From Astrothelium macrocarpum (Eukaryota; Ascomycota; Dothideomycetes; Trypetheliales; Trypetheliaceae): DNA of 64,000 bases. The stretch covers positions 1 through 64,000 of the forward strand of contig JAGEMR010000058.1 in NCBI GenBank assembly GCA_021030915.1, read 5' to 3'. A model generated the notes under the pieces. It made no database searches, was not told the DNA's origin, and worked only from the letters and a program-made list of their open reading frames with translations. Positions 21,721 through 33,311 of this stretch are shown piece by piece (the first letter of the stretch is position 1; every line of letters begins with the position of its first letter). The position numbers and the translations under genes are program-made.

Positions 21721-22590
21721 ATGTGTAACAAGACAAAAGGGGACGATGTTTTGTGGTATTTTGCATATGGCTCCAACAAGTCCTCTGCCAAGTTTTCCGG
21801 GTCCCGAGGCATCGTGCCGCAAGCTTCGGCGCGCGTGCGGGTGCCGGGATACATACTCGCCTTCAATATTCCAGGCATACCGTACTCGGAGCCCACCTTT
21901 ACTTCCGTTCAGCCACGGGACTCTAGTGAGGTTGCAGTGGGTCGTCGCAACCCGACACCTTCGCACGGATCCAGCCCAACGGTACCAGACGTTCTTGGCC
22001 TCGCGTATCAAATAACACGCGAGCAGTACGTCAATGTCATTGCTTCTGAGGGTGGAGGAATTGCGTACGAGGATGTGGAGCTTAACGGTGTACCAGTCGG
22101 AGATTGCGACCGAGCCAAGACAGGCGATGAAGTGGTTGTTCGGACACTTGTTGCGGCGATGGAAAGAAAACCGTGGCCGAAACCGAGTCAAAGGTACATG
22201 AACATCATCATAGCAGGTGCTCTGGAGGCTCAAATGCCCAGATGGTACCAAAACTATTTGGAGGGAATTGAAGTGTACACTCCTCCTCATGGACGAAAGG
22301 CCAGGATTGGCGCGGCAATTTTTCTGGCGATCTTTGTACCTGTGATGCAGTTCATGGAAATTATTACCAAGGCTACAATCAGATCGAATGGATATGCGCC
22401 AAAGATGGTAATCTGGCTAGTCCGCTCCGCTGTGTCCTTCATCTGGGTGATCCACGATACCATTTTCATTCCGCTATGTGGGCGCGGAGACGGTCAGAGC
22501 GTACCCTCTTCTACAATTGACTGGAACGCCAGTAGCAGCGAGAAGCAACTGCTGCTCGAGAAGCAGGACAAAATAATTCGGCTTGTATAG
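21721..22590 (+). CDS. gliK-like: GliK-type gamma-glutamyl cyclotransferase-like protein
   Basis: Member of the GliK group, which removes gamma-glutamyl units from the bis-glutathione intermediate. About 289 aa from ATG 21721 (MCNKTKGDDVLWYFAYGSN); the open frame extends upstream only without an ATG. The cyclotransferase signature YFAYGSN is near the N-terminus, followed by SRGIVPQASARVRVPGY, FNIPGIPYSEPTF, GLAYQITREQYVNVIASEG (with a catalytic-Glu-like residue) and YMNIIIAGA. The C-terminal third has two hydrophobic segments (AAIFLAIFVPVMQFM and VIWLVRSAVSFIWVI), suggesting membrane association, a feature I believe is shared with GliK. No lesion. It ends 40 bp from the convergent ABC transporter. 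Confidence 0.85.
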   Translation: MCNKTKGDDVLWYFAYGSNKSSAKFSGSRGIVPQASARVRVPGYILAFNIPGIPYSEPTFTSVQPRDSSEVAVGRRNPTPSHGSSPTVPDVLGLAYQITREQYVNVIASEGGGIAYEDVELNGVPVGDCDRAKTGDEVVVRTLVAAMERKPWPKPSQRYMNIIIAGALEAQMPRWYQNYLEGIEVYTPPHGRKARIGAAIFLAIFVPVMQFMEIITKATIRSNGYAPKMVIWLVRSAVSFIWVIHDTIFIPLCGRGDGQSVPSSTIDWNASSSEKQLLLEKQDKIIRLV

Positions 22591-22629
22591 AGTTCAGGAT
22601 TGTAATTGGGTCCTCACCACATACTTGTT

Positions 22630-25331
22630 CTACACGTTTGCGTCCAGTGCGTCCGGGTGGAGATCTTGAACGGCGATTGTTTGCTTTTCCCACATCTTCG
22701 CGTACATGCCCCCTTGCAACAAGAGTTCATTATGCCTACCCTTCTCGATAATTTCTCCTCCATTCATGACAATGATTTGGTCTGCCTCTGTAACCGTTGA
22801 CAAACGATGCGCTATGGTTAACGTTGTGCGGCCACGGGAAAGGACGCTGAGCGAAGCCTTTATCTGGCTCTCTGTATGCGAGTCCAGCGATGCTGTGGCT
22901 TCATCGAGCATCATGATTTGTGGTCTTTTAAGAATTGCTCGAGCAATAGCGATACGTTGCTTTTCACCGCCAGAAAGTTTCAAGCCTCTCTCTCCGACAA
23001 TTGTCCGGTAACCTTCTGGAAAATTCAAGATCTTTTGGTGGATGCTTGCAGCATGGCAAGCATCGAAAACATCCGCCTCCGTGTCACTCGGGTTTGCGTA
23101 GAGTAAATTGTACATAAGCGTGTCGTTGAACAGTACTGTATCTTGTGGTACCACCCCGATGTAGTCTCTGAGGCTTTTGACAGTAAACCTGCGGACGCTG
23201 GTATTGTCGATTAATATGCTTCCGCTACCCACGTCATAGAAGCGGAATAGTAGTTTCAAGATCGTTGACTTGCCGCTCCCGCTTTCACCAACAATGGCGG
23301 TTGTTGTCCCTGGTCTGACATCGAAAGAGATATCGTTCAACGCCAATCTCTTCCCGTCGTATGAAAAGTTTACATGAGAGAAGGTTATACGACCGTCACA
23401 GCTCATCATTTGCATTGCATCTGGTCAATCTTCGACCTCCGGCTGCTTCTTGAACTAGTCCGAATCAGCTTCATACAAGCCAACAAAACGACAATCACTT
23501 ACAATCTCAAGCATACGTTCCGCATCTACAAGGTTATTCTGAACCTGGTTATAGAAGCTTCCGAAGAACGCAAGGGGTGCGTGCAATTGCGTAAAATAAG
23601 TAATTAAGGTCACAAAGTCTGACACTTTGTGGACACCAATGGATATCTGATATGCAGACAGAATGCATACCAGAATCACACCAAGCATGAAGATGAAGTT
23701 TTGGATCGCGTTCAAGGCGTTGAGCGAGAAAAGAACCGAGAACTCCGATCTTTGGAAGGCCGATACAAGGCTCTGAAGTTTTAATACTTCTGCGCCTACG
23801 GCGCCGTTATGATGAACCGTTTCGTAGACCATCAAAGCGTCCACTCTGCAAGTGTTACATTAGTTTTGCAAATTGTTTCGAGAAGCATATTTGGTTCATA
23901 CTTAGCTGCTTCCATCTCCCTGTCTCTCTTGGCCATCTCACGCCGAGCGCGCCCGCGGTATTTTGCCATATAAATGGTGACAAAAATGTAACTCCACATC
24001 ACACCTATGACAATGATGGAGTAAAAGGCATCAAAATTGATAAAAAGATAAACTGCTGCGACGCCGAGGTCGAAGACCATGGGGAATAATTGGAAAGCAA
24101 ATCCATCAAGGAAAGTGTTGAGCGCTCCGCCTTTGCTGAGTGCACTCATCACCTCTCCAATCTTCTTGCTGAGATGGAAATCAAGCGAGAGCGTAAGCAC
24201 GTGCTCGAAAGCGGAGCAGCTCAGGCGTTGATACAGAGACTGACTCACTGATATCCAAAGAATTGCACGGACCGAGCCTAGAATGCCCTGTTGTCCCTGC
24301 AAGCCACGAAAGACGCAATACAAAGCAATTTCGTTCCAAGGAACTACACCATTGCCAAGTGCATCTACTAAGATGCCGAGCTGTCTCGGAACTATTACGT
24401 TCACCACTCGTTGTGCGACCATAATACCAAAGCAAAGTACCATGATCATCTGTTTTGGTCTTGAGTTTGAGGGCCTGTGAAATGTTGCTTAGTCGTGAGT
24501 CTACTTCAGAAATGACCAAAGACATACCACATGTATGGGAAAAGCGCCACGAAACCGATGAAATAGTCGATCCAGCCGGTTGCTTGCGCATCAGCAGCCG
24601 CAATAGATTGTTTGATAATTGAACCATAGCTTTGATTAGCATGTTCGTTACTGATGAGGCCTTCGGCTTCGGGATGTCTGGTGCTGAGTCCATGCATTTG
24701 TCGGTAAGTTGCTGCTATGAACACAATGCTCATAAGACCCAGCAGCAAAGCTCGCGCACAGCCTAAAATGATCTCAATATTTTCGAAGAGTGATTGGCTC
24801 GATTCCCATACTGTTGCGCGAGTAATCGCAACAATACTGATCTCGAAAACTGTGCTGAGCATCCATACATAGAAATTGGATCGTGTAGGAGTAAATAGTC
24901 CATCCGAATCTGGAAGAAGTCCCGCAGCAAAATAGAGGCATAAAGCTATGTGCGAAGCCTTGCACATTGATCAGATAAGGGATTTATGTTGGCGAATCAG
25001 TATTAACTCACGAGCTGTCCTTCAAACACAGCAGCATCACGTCCGGTCTCTTGGCTTCGGACAAAGGCAAAAACGTCCACCACAATGCTCGTGAGCTGAT
25101 TGGTTGAACAGTTAGCGCAGCGGCGTTGTATAGGTCAACCCGTACCAGTTTGATAGACAAAGCGCATTGCAGACACCAGATTGTTTGATAAGAGTGGGTG
25201 ACTCGAGACTTGGCACATTTTGCTGCGGGTACAGTGTCTTTGTGGAAGAAAGCTAGACGGGACGAGAAGAGGGCGAGAAAGATGCAAGGAGGATACGAAT
25301 AATACACTATCGTCAAGACACGGGAGTTCAT
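22630..25331 (-). pseudogene. HMT1/ATM1-type ABC transporter with one in-frame stop
   Basis: Half-size ABC exporter (multispan N-terminus, one TMD, one NBD), the position taken by SirA in the sirodesmin cluster; probably vacuolar or plasma-membrane toxin removal. Exons seen: 25331-about 25012 (TM segments), 24958-about 24516, 24461-about 23895, about 23845-23500, about 23450-22630; introns with GTATGT, GTATGA and GTAAGT donors restore the frame at all but the first junction, which is unclear. NBD: Walker A GESGSGKST, Q-loop VVPQDT, signature LKLSGGEKQR, Walker B IMMLDEA, H-loop IAHRLS. A TGA at 23425-23427 lies in the TMD-NBD linker (after KKQPEVED), with no alternative acceptor that avoids it. 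The product would lack its ATPase unless the stop is an error or read through. Confidence 0.75.
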
Positions 25332-25592
25332 CTTGGAGGCCTAGCTGACAGTCGAAAGAGTGGATAGATTGCACGCGAAAAGATCAATCCAGAGCATACT
25401 CGACCTCTGCATAGTGCACGGCTTCCGAGTCTGCAGTTGCGGTTGCCGGCATTGGACGACCCTCACGGAGATCATCTTTCGAGCTCGCATTATATATGAA
25501 AGGGTAGCAAGTACCCCAAAAAAAAAGCTATAGGAATGCTTCACCAAAATTTGATCAAATCCTAGGTACACTCATCGTCAAGAGGTTGCAAG
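25332..25592. promoter_or_regulatory. Divergent promoter, ABC transporter/gliI-like
   Basis: About 260 bp between the minus-strand transporter and the plus-strand lyase; compact enough to be shared. No exact TCGGNNNCCGA site was seen. Confidence 0.4.
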
Positions 25593-26882
25593 ATGAAAGA
25601 CGCGTATGAAGGGAACGCGGCTGGATTCTCCGCACGCGGCTGGTCCAACGTCGGCGCGATCATGCCGAAAATCCAAGGGGCCATTGCAGAGCGCTCACAA
25701 CTCAACAACCCCAACATCGACTTGGGTACAGCAGAGAATTGGCTTATCCGTGACGAAATTATACACATCTACAAGAAGGCGATACTCGAAGAGCTCGAAC
25801 CAACACAATTTTCATATCCCCGTGCCTTCGCCGGGTTCCCTGAAGTTCTCGATGCGTTGACACATTTCTTCAACACCTATTTCAACCCGAGGATACCCGT
25901 TGAAACTAGCCATTTGACGACAGCCCCTGGGGCAGCAAGCTGTCTTGATGCGCTTTTGTACAATATTTGCGACCCAGCGGACGGCGTGCTTGTACCTGGT
26001 CCATACTGGAATGGTTTCGATTTCCAGTTCAAAGCCAGATGCTCTGTCAGACCGATTTCTGTAGTGGTTGACAAACTCGAGGACAACTTGACGGAAGCAC
26101 TCCTCCCAGCGCTAGAGAAAGCTTATGAGACGGCAAGCATCCCGATCAAGGCTTTGATAATTACCAACCCTCATAATCCCGTTGCCCGGTGCTATCCAAA
26201 AAGTGTCCTGGAAGAATGCATTCGCTTTTGCCAGCGTAAAAGCATACACTATGTGTCAGACGAGGTGTATGCTCTGACACATTTTCCATCCCACGATCTG
26301 CCCAGTCCCGTCGCTTTCGTGTCCGCACTGAGCATAGACACCGAAAATTTGGGCTGCGATCGATCCCGCGTCCACGTTGTCTGGAGCCCGAGCAAAGACT
26401 TTGGTCAGAGTGGAGTCCGTATGGGATGCATAATCACCCAAGCCAATCCAGAAATGGCTATTGGATGTGCCCTAGCATCGAATACACAGACTTCGTCGCT
26501 CTCTGCAATATGTGTCAGCAGACTGCTCACCTCGCCGGAGTTGCCAAGCTTGATGGAGCTTAGCGCGGAACGATTAGCAGATGCTTATAGAGCGCTGACG
26601 ACTATACTGAAACGGCACCAGATACCATACATTGCTTGCAACGCTGGACCCTATTTGTTTGCGCAGGTCGCTCCCCGCGCTCGGACATGGGAGGAGGAAG
26701 CAGAAGCTGTGGCATTGTTGATGCACGAGGGTGTAACTGTGAGCTCAGGAAAGAGTTATCATGGACCAGAGACCGCTAAAGGATGGGCACGGATTGGATT
26801 CACAGTGGAGAAGTCCAAGATGCAGGAAGCATGCAGTCGGCTGGATAGAGCATTCAGTAAGACCAGGACTACCGTGCCATAG
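25593..26882 (+). CDS. gliI-like: GliI-type PLP-dependent C-S lyase
   Basis: Fold-type I aminotransferase/ACC-synthase-like enzyme; GliI members cleave the C-S bonds of the bis-cysteinyl intermediate to release the dithiol. Single exon, 429 aa, ATG at 25593. Seen: N-terminal NIDLGTAENWL, cofactor region APGAASCLDALL, PGPYWNGFDFQF, ITNPHNPVARCYP (Asn/Pro loop), SDEVYALTHFP (Asp and Tyr that contact PLP), and the Schiff-base Lys in SPSKDFGQSGVRMG, then C-terminal GWARIGFTVE with the carboxylate-binding Arg. All key residues are present and the length is normal. Faces the ABC transporter divergently and converges with the second MFS gene, 26 bp apart. Confidence 0.88.
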   Translation: MKDAYEGNAAGFSARGWSNVGAIMPKIQGAIAERSQLNNPNIDLGTAENWLIRDEIIHIYKKAILEELEPTQFSYPRAFAGFPEVLDALTHFFNTYFNPRIPVETSHLTTAPGAASCLDALLYNICDPADGVLVPGPYWNGFDFQFKARCSVRPISVVVDKLEDNLTEALLPALEKAYETASIPIKALIITNPHNPVARCYPKSVLEECIRFCQRKSIHYVSDEVYALTHFPSHDLPSPVAFVSALSIDTENLGCDRSRVHVVWSPSKDFGQSGVRMGCIITQANPEMAIGCALASNTQTSSLSAICVSRLLTSPELPSLMELSAERLADAYRALTTILKRHQIPYIACNAGPYLFAQVAPRARTWEEEAEAVALLMHEGVTVSSGKSYHGPETAKGWARIGFTVEKSKMQEACSRLDRAFSKTRTTVP

Positions 26883-26908
26883 ATGTGTTCTCTTTCCGAG
26901 GACAAAAT

Positions 26909-28375
26909 TTATGCTACACCTGCTTCGGCTGATCTGCCCATAAGCGTTCCAATTAGGACTCCGAGAGCAAGGAGAGCCCAAGCTACTGCGATGACCATGG
27001 CTCCAATATAGAACGCTTCACCACCAGGCCAGATCGTTTGCAATCCGCCAAACACGAGCGGAGCGAGTATTGACCCTATGCTTTCCATCACAGCAAGCGC
27101 TGCGATTGCTTGCGTCGGATCTTCCTTAAATAGAGTGACGAAGTAGCTCTTCACAAACGATGGCGTCGCCAGCCCAAGTGAGAAGAGCGCTGTGATTAGA
27201 TAGATCTGCCAGGGTCGTACCGCGAGCACGAACAGTGCAAACGACGTCGCCTGTAAGGCAATTGAAGCCAGAGCTAAATATGCTTCGATCGGCGGGCGCT
27301 GTGTAACAGTTCGCCCGTTTCCAGGTAGAACTTTCGAAACTTGCTTCTGTATAATAGGTAGGATCACGTAGGTTGTGAGGAGGTAAGTTGCTGCCACACC
27401 ATGAGCAATAGAAATCAGATATCCATTCTCTCGGCTGGAGAAGCCGAAATTGATTGAGGTCTGTATCATCATTGCCGAGAAAGCGTATGACTGCACGGCG
27501 TTGTAGAGAAGCGACGCGGCGGCCGGTAGAATACTGATTCGAATCTCAATAAACACATATAATGGCGAAGCAAGGAAGCATAAAGTGGTGAAGAGAAGTC
27601 GCATTGATAGTGTTTCGTCCTTCAACCCAGCAGATTGCGGGAGATTGCTCATGTTCTCTTCTGGGGCTTATAGGGACGTCTGGTGCGTTCGCACCCGCAC
27701 CAGAATATAGACCAATGCTACCGTGAACAGAACGATTGCCATTGCGAAGCTCGACTGAAAGTTCGGAAGATTGCTTGCAATCAAGGGACTCACGGATATA
27801 CCAATCATGTACAGCGCAAGCGAAGTACCGATCAAACGAGGTATTGAAGCGGCGTCTGGCTGGTGGACATATATAGCGTTAAGACTGAAATGGAGGATGT
27901 TGTCTGAAGCAAGACCTTCAAAGATCTGGCTGGAGAGAGCTACGACAATGTATCGGATCGAAACGCCTAACGCCAGGGCGCAGACGCTCATGGATCGCAC
28001 CACAATCCAAATCGCAAGACTAGCTCGCTGGTTTCTTTTTGCGAGCTTCTCGAAGGCGCTCAGTGCCACCAATGAAAGAATGTTGGCTACAAATGTTGCT
28101 GATGCCACTGAACCCGAATACCTCTTCTTTTCGTAATCTGCGCAGTGTGCCGGATCCTTGCAAAGAAGTTCAGCATACGAATAGAGCTGGGTAGCAGCAG
28201 TAGCAGCTATTGCAAGGGCTGAGAGCAGCGCTATTGGGAGGACAGCAACTGGGGATGTTATTGTTCGTTGGAGTCTGGTGCACACAGCACCATCATGTTC
28301 TCTAGTCCGATGTTCTTGTTCCTCTGCCGATTCGGCTAAGGTATTATCCAAAAGCCGAGTAGTTTCATCTGCCAT
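26909..28375 (-). pseudogene. Second MFS transporter, split by an in-frame stop
   Basis: Major facilitator protein with an acidic N-terminus (ADETTRLLDNTLAESAEE) and about twelve hydrophobic segments; substrate unknown, family different from the GliA-type pump. The N-terminal half (28375-27671) and C-terminal half (27652-26909) are in the same frame and are separated only by one TAA at 27668-27670, close to the middle cytoplasmic loop (after VRVRTHQTSL; next half begins with SNLPQSAGLKDET). No splice sites that would remove the stop were found. Read through, it would be about 488 aa, a normal MFS length. The position between the lyase and the transposon-flanked block suggests an accessory cluster transporter. 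Confidence 0.7.
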
Positions 28376-28733
28376 AGTCAGTAGTTCTTGGACATTATCG
28401 CCTTGGCACTTGAAGAGAGCAATGCATCAGAGAACAATTGCACATCAGTGAGATGAACGCAGACCAAGCTCTGCACCCGGGAACCGAGCCGTCACCTACC
28501 TGCCCATTGGCAATCTTTGGCCGTCGGGAGTTTTGTACCACAAAGTTAGAATGTGAGATATTGCATGCTCCGAAAGCCTATCAGAAGCAAACAGGTATGC
28601 GGATGCGTGCCACCATTATTTGCAAGGCACATGAACATCAGGTTAGCAACAACTACCGTTTTACCTGTGGAGTTGATTCCGAACTGAGTCGTTACCTCAG
28701 GTATGACACCGGACGTCCTAGTTACATTACGTA
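28376..28733. other. Intergenic between MFS gene and transposon
   Basis: Upstream region of the MFS gene, ordinary base composition up to the transposon border at 28733. No gene recognised. Confidence 0.4.
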
Positions 28734-30902
28734 CGAGTGTGCACCACCTTGTGCACGGTTCCACACAATGCACGCTTGATTTCCGCCTCGCCGAATGTTT
28801 TCGTCTCGTAATAACTCCACCAATATGGGTTCAATTGAAGCAGTTCTTGAAACAGCAGATGTGTAAGAATATTTTAATTATATTCAGTTAGTTAAAATTT
28901 ATGGAATCCACCGTTCGACGTTATCACGCCGTCATAGAGGCATCATCAGAAACAGAATTAAAATCTCTCAAAATGATTTAGCCAAATTTTTTTTATAATA
29001 AAAAATTGTATTAATTAATTGAATTAATACGTTTATGAATTATAATATTCTATTTATTATATGAATAATTCATAATTTTATAATGAATATCAATAAAAAG
29101 AAGATTGGAAGAAATTAAATAAATCATTTTATAAATCGTAATTAATCAGAATTAAAATTAATATATTTCATCATTTTTAATCTTATTTAAAAAAAAAATG
29201 AATAATTATAAATAATTAAAATTTTATTTTGAAATGATACAAATTTTTAAAATTATTTATTTTTTTATTAATAATTTGATAAATAAATTCTAAAATTGAA
29301 TAATATAATATTTTTTTTCATAATATATATAATATAAATAAAAAAAATTTCGTATTCGATATAGATATTAAATAATATCATATATTTATCAAATCGTTTC
29401 AGAAACGAGATTTATTACGAGAATCTGATATAAATATGTCTTATATCTGGATTATTTTACTGATAATGATATATATAAACGATTTGATATTAATTCCATT
29501 AATTATTTTCAATTTTATAACGAATAATATATAGAAAATATAGATTCATAATATGGATATAATAATCTATAAATATAATTTTATATCATTTTTATTTAAA
29601 TGGATAAATGACGAAATAGATTTTATATAATTTAATTAAATATTTAATAAAAATATTAAATCAAAAATTAATAATGATTTAAAATGGAAATTATTAATAA
29701 TTAATGATCATAAAAATCATTTAATGATGAAATTTTTTAATTATTATCATAATAATCGAATATTTGTAATTATTTATCCATTTCATTCCACGTATCAATT
29801 TCAATTATTAGATATGAATATTTTTAATTTTTTAATGATTTATTATAATCAAAAATTGGACCGTTGGATATAAATTATTGAAAATTTAATAATTTTTATG
29901 AAAACTGATTTTTTTCAGTTATTTTGGCCGGCATATTAATAGATATTTACGCTATCAAATATCATTAATGGCTGATTAAAAACAGATTTCCAGTCATATA
30001 ATTCATTTATTATATTAGATCAGATTTTCATCAGAAAATCTCAATAATATTCGGATTATTCTTTTTCAGAAATTTCTTCTATTTAGATTTTTATAAAATG
30101 TTGACGATAATTTCGTAAAAAATTAGAAATATATCTAAATAATATATTTAAAAAGAAAATGAATAAATTCGAAATAATAATATTTTAAATAATAATAAAA
30201 AATAATCTATTAAAAATAAAAAATTAGAATTTTAAAAAGATATTATATATTCAAAAATAATGAATAAAATACCGAAATAAGAAATTCAAATTATCAAATG
30301 AATACGATAAAACGATATTTTGAAATTCTGATAGAATATAACAAATTCGTGAATTGATATAATAAAAAAAGAAAAAAAAAATAATGAAAATAATAATTGA
30401 TGATTTAAAAGGAATAAATTCAGATTAATAAATAAATTGAAATCGAAATCAAAATTGAATGTATTTGAATTTATAAATAAAATCGGCAGTTTCAGAAGAA
30501 ATTGAAGATTTAATAGAAATAAAAAATTGTCGAATAACGTGAAATTATTAAATAATTTCATAATAAGATTTAATATCAAAAAAAAAAAGGGATAAAAATA
30601 CGTTATAATAGCCAAATCAGATAATTTGACTGATTTGGATGTGAGTGGATATATGGAGGATATAGATGAGACGGAATCAAATTCTAGATCTAATCGTCCG
30701 CGACGATAACAACAATTATTACAACATTTTAAAAATTAATTTTAACAGTCAGAATTACGCGCGTGAAATTAAATTATCAATTAAATTAATTCTCATCTCA
30801 CAATTAATTACGGTGGTTGAGTTGCGCGCGTTCGAATACGTGGTGTTGAGAATGAGATGAGTGTGCATTGTGTGGGACCGTGCACAAGGTGGTGCGGACC
30901 TC
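28734..30902 (+). mobile_element. RIP-mutated Fot1/pogo-like transposon (2.17 kb)
   Basis: Bounded by TA dinucleotides (28732-28733 and 30903-30904) and by long inverted repeats of about 40 bp; the core (gcaccaccttgtgcacggt at 28741 and its complement ending 30895) is nearly identical. The interior is extremely AT-rich with essentially no open frame. Transposase remnants are readable on the + strand: the start NMGSIEAVLETAD near 28830, SRHRGIIRNRI near 28935, and a DDE-domain stretch (NDHKNHLMMKFFNYY, near 29700-29760). The start matches that of the element at 62809, so they are one family. C-to-T decay on both strands is what RIP produces. Confidence 0.8.
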
Positions 30903-30904
30903 TA

Positions 30905-31114
30905 ATCTTTGCTCTCCCTGATAACGCGTGCCGGGATGAGAACACCGTACAGCGCGTCTCGGTCCGGTTTGAGCTGAGAGCAACACATCGACCCCGTCGA
31001 ACGAATCAAGTATGTTCACAAGACCGGTCCCCGCAGCTTTCGGCAAGGCTGCTTGCTTGCCCCTATATCTAATACTGGACGCCCAATAGACAGCTATCCG
31101 GTAATTATCATGCC
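30905..31114. promoter_or_regulatory. 5' flank of the methyltransferase fusion gene
   Basis: Normal-composition DNA between the transposon border and the ATG at 31115. The transposon lies only 212 bp upstream of the start codon, so it may have replaced the distal promoter. Confidence 0.4.
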
Positions 31115-33311
31115 ATGGAAGAAACTCTAGAAAGACTGACCGAGAGCTTAGATTCTGCTTTAAGCGTCTTGAAGGGCGACCAAGATGTCCAAAGACAGTT
31201 GCTTACAAAGCTGCATGATCACAGTCGATTGCCAGACAAATGTCTAGCATCACTCGCACATAAAGTTGTTGATCGCTTGCATGAGATAGAGCAGCTTCTG
31301 GAGCCGGGCCCACTGGTTCTTGCCGACCATTTTCTCGGTGAGCATCGATCAAGTATGTCTGAGAGCGAAGACTGACACAAGTGTAGGATATGTAGATGCA
31401 AAATGTCTTTGTGCAGCTGTCGAGCTGAATATCCCTGACCTCCTACGAAATGGACCAATACCCTTGGAAGACCTTGCAGCTACATGTAAAGCTCGTCCTG
31501 ATCGGCTGCGGCAGGTGTTAAGGAAGCTGTACAACAACGGCATCTTTCGCTATGATGCCACAACGGACTCGATCAGCAATAATAATATTTCAGAGCTGTT
31601 GATGTCGGACCACTGGACACAATGGCGAAACTGGGTTGACCTTTACGGAAATGTCTTTTACGATATGGCTCGTGGAATCCCCGCATCCTGTCGGGAGGGG
31701 GTCACACGAACGCCCTCACAGATCGAATTTAACACCGATAAGGACATGTTCACTTATTTCACCGAGCAGAACTGGACTGGGCGGCTACATAAGACGCTTG
31801 GAGGCGGTGCGCTTGCAATGGCACCAGGCATACTAGAGGACTACCCATGGGAGGAAGTCGCTGATAATATGATATTGGATGTCGGGGGCGGCGGTGGTGC
31901 TCTGCTAGCACTTCTGCTTCGTCGGCATGAAAGAATGCGCGGTGCTATCCTCGACCTTGACAAGGCTATTGAGCATGCGCAACCAAATTTCCACAGCGTG
32001 GACGGAATATACGCAGATGTCGGAGGCCGCGTCCCTAAAAGTATGCTCATGGTGGGAGACTTCATGAAAGAGGTGCCAAGTTTCGAGGTCTACACAATGA
32101 AGTGGTGCCTTCATGACTGGGATGATACCAAAGTCATCAAAGTGATGCGAAATATTCGAAAGGCCATCAAGAAGGGACCAAAGAGCAGGCTAATTGTCAT
32201 GGAATTACTACTTACTGATGGACGAATGGGACGACTGTCAACGTATGCCGACGTAAATACGATGATGACTGTTGGTGGTCAAGAACGAGCAGAGTCAGAC
32301 TGGAAGCGCCTCGCAGGATTGACCGGCTGGAAGCTCAATCGTATCATGAACCTCAGGAATGCCTGGCCATGCGCTCTTGAATTCGTACCCGCTTGGACAG
32401 CAAAGGACGTTACAGATACAGCCTCCGATAATGTCGCTCTGGAGTCATCCGTGAACACTGTGGACATCCCACTTAGCGAAACAAATGACAATATCGAGCC
32501 AGCTTACGTTTCTGGACTCAAGACAACCTCCACTATGAGCTTCTTAGAGCCTTGGGACCCATCAAAAGGGGAGCCATTCTACCGTTCTTCACCTGATGAT
32601 GGATTTGAAAGCCAGAATTTTAAGTGGGTCGAGCACAGCGTGATTATAACAGATGCGAGGCCGCACAAGGATGACTTCAACCTTGACCAAAACGGGTTTG
32701 AGTATGCTGATGACGAAAGCTTGAGCGACGAGCTGCTCGCAGCAATTCGCAGCGGTGAAAAAGTCGTAGTCATGGAAAAATACTACCCCAAGATCGAAGC
32801 CATTATCAAGAAAATCACCGGTGCATCTCGAGTCATCGTTTTCGACCACACTCTCAGAAAGCGAAGAGCAGAATTAGAAAGTGGCGAGAATCCAGATGGC
32901 AAGGAGCAGCCCGCTACAGTCGTGCACTGTGACCAAGGCCCGAAGGGAGCTGTACGTCGTCTTATGCATACAATCGATGATGAAGAAGAGGCAGAGCGTG
33001 TTTTAAAAAGCCGTGTGCAGATCATCAACGCTTGGCGACCGTTGAACGGACCCGTGCTAGATTGGCCATTGGCCCAAATGGACTTCAAGAGCCTATCACC
33101 TACCAGTATCCATACATGCAACTTATGGAGGCGCCAGTATGAAGAACGAGGTCAGACGATGGCTTTTACCCATGATAGCTCTCAGCGCTGGTTCTATTTG
33201 GATAAGCATCGCACGGATGAAATCACACTGATCAAGATTTGGGATAGCGAAGCAAACGGCGTGGCTAATGGTAAGCATCCATCAGTTGTGGCTATCTCAG
33301 AAGTGCGCTGA
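31115..33311 (+). CDS. gliM-like: O-methyltransferase fused to AsaB/CmcJ-type oxidoreductase domain
   Basis: Two exons, 31115-31337 and 31387-33311 (49-bp intron, GTGAGC...GTGTAG); about 715 aa. Residues 1 to about 400 are a plant-type (COMT-like) SAM O-methyltransferase of the GliM sort: helical N-terminus, YVDAKCLCAAVEL, SAM motif I ILDVGGGGGALLALL, MKWCLHDWDD with the catalytic-base His, IVMELLLTDG. A linker (about 400-455) leads to a second domain of the AsaB/CmcJ hydroxylase-desaturase family: SFLEPWDPSKGEPFY, VEHSVIITDARP, VFDHTLRKR, VVHCDQGPKGAVRR (HxD motif), VQIINAWRPLNGPVLDWPLA, RWFYLDKHRTDEITLIKIWD. The reading frame is continuous through the linker, so the fusion is real in this sequence. 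GliM itself lacks this second domain. It may hydroxylate and methylate at one site, but that is inference. Confidence 0.85.

Noticed and set aside
10935..27670. Premature stops in several cluster genes taken as proof of RIP
   Set aside because: Every stop codon can arise from CAA, CAG or CGA by one C-to-T change, so their identity proves nothing. The genes are not AT-enriched like the transposons.
30286..30615. Phe/Leu/Asn-rich open frame in the AT island
   Set aside because: Composition follows the AT richness; it lies on the strand opposite the transposase remnants and resembles no family.
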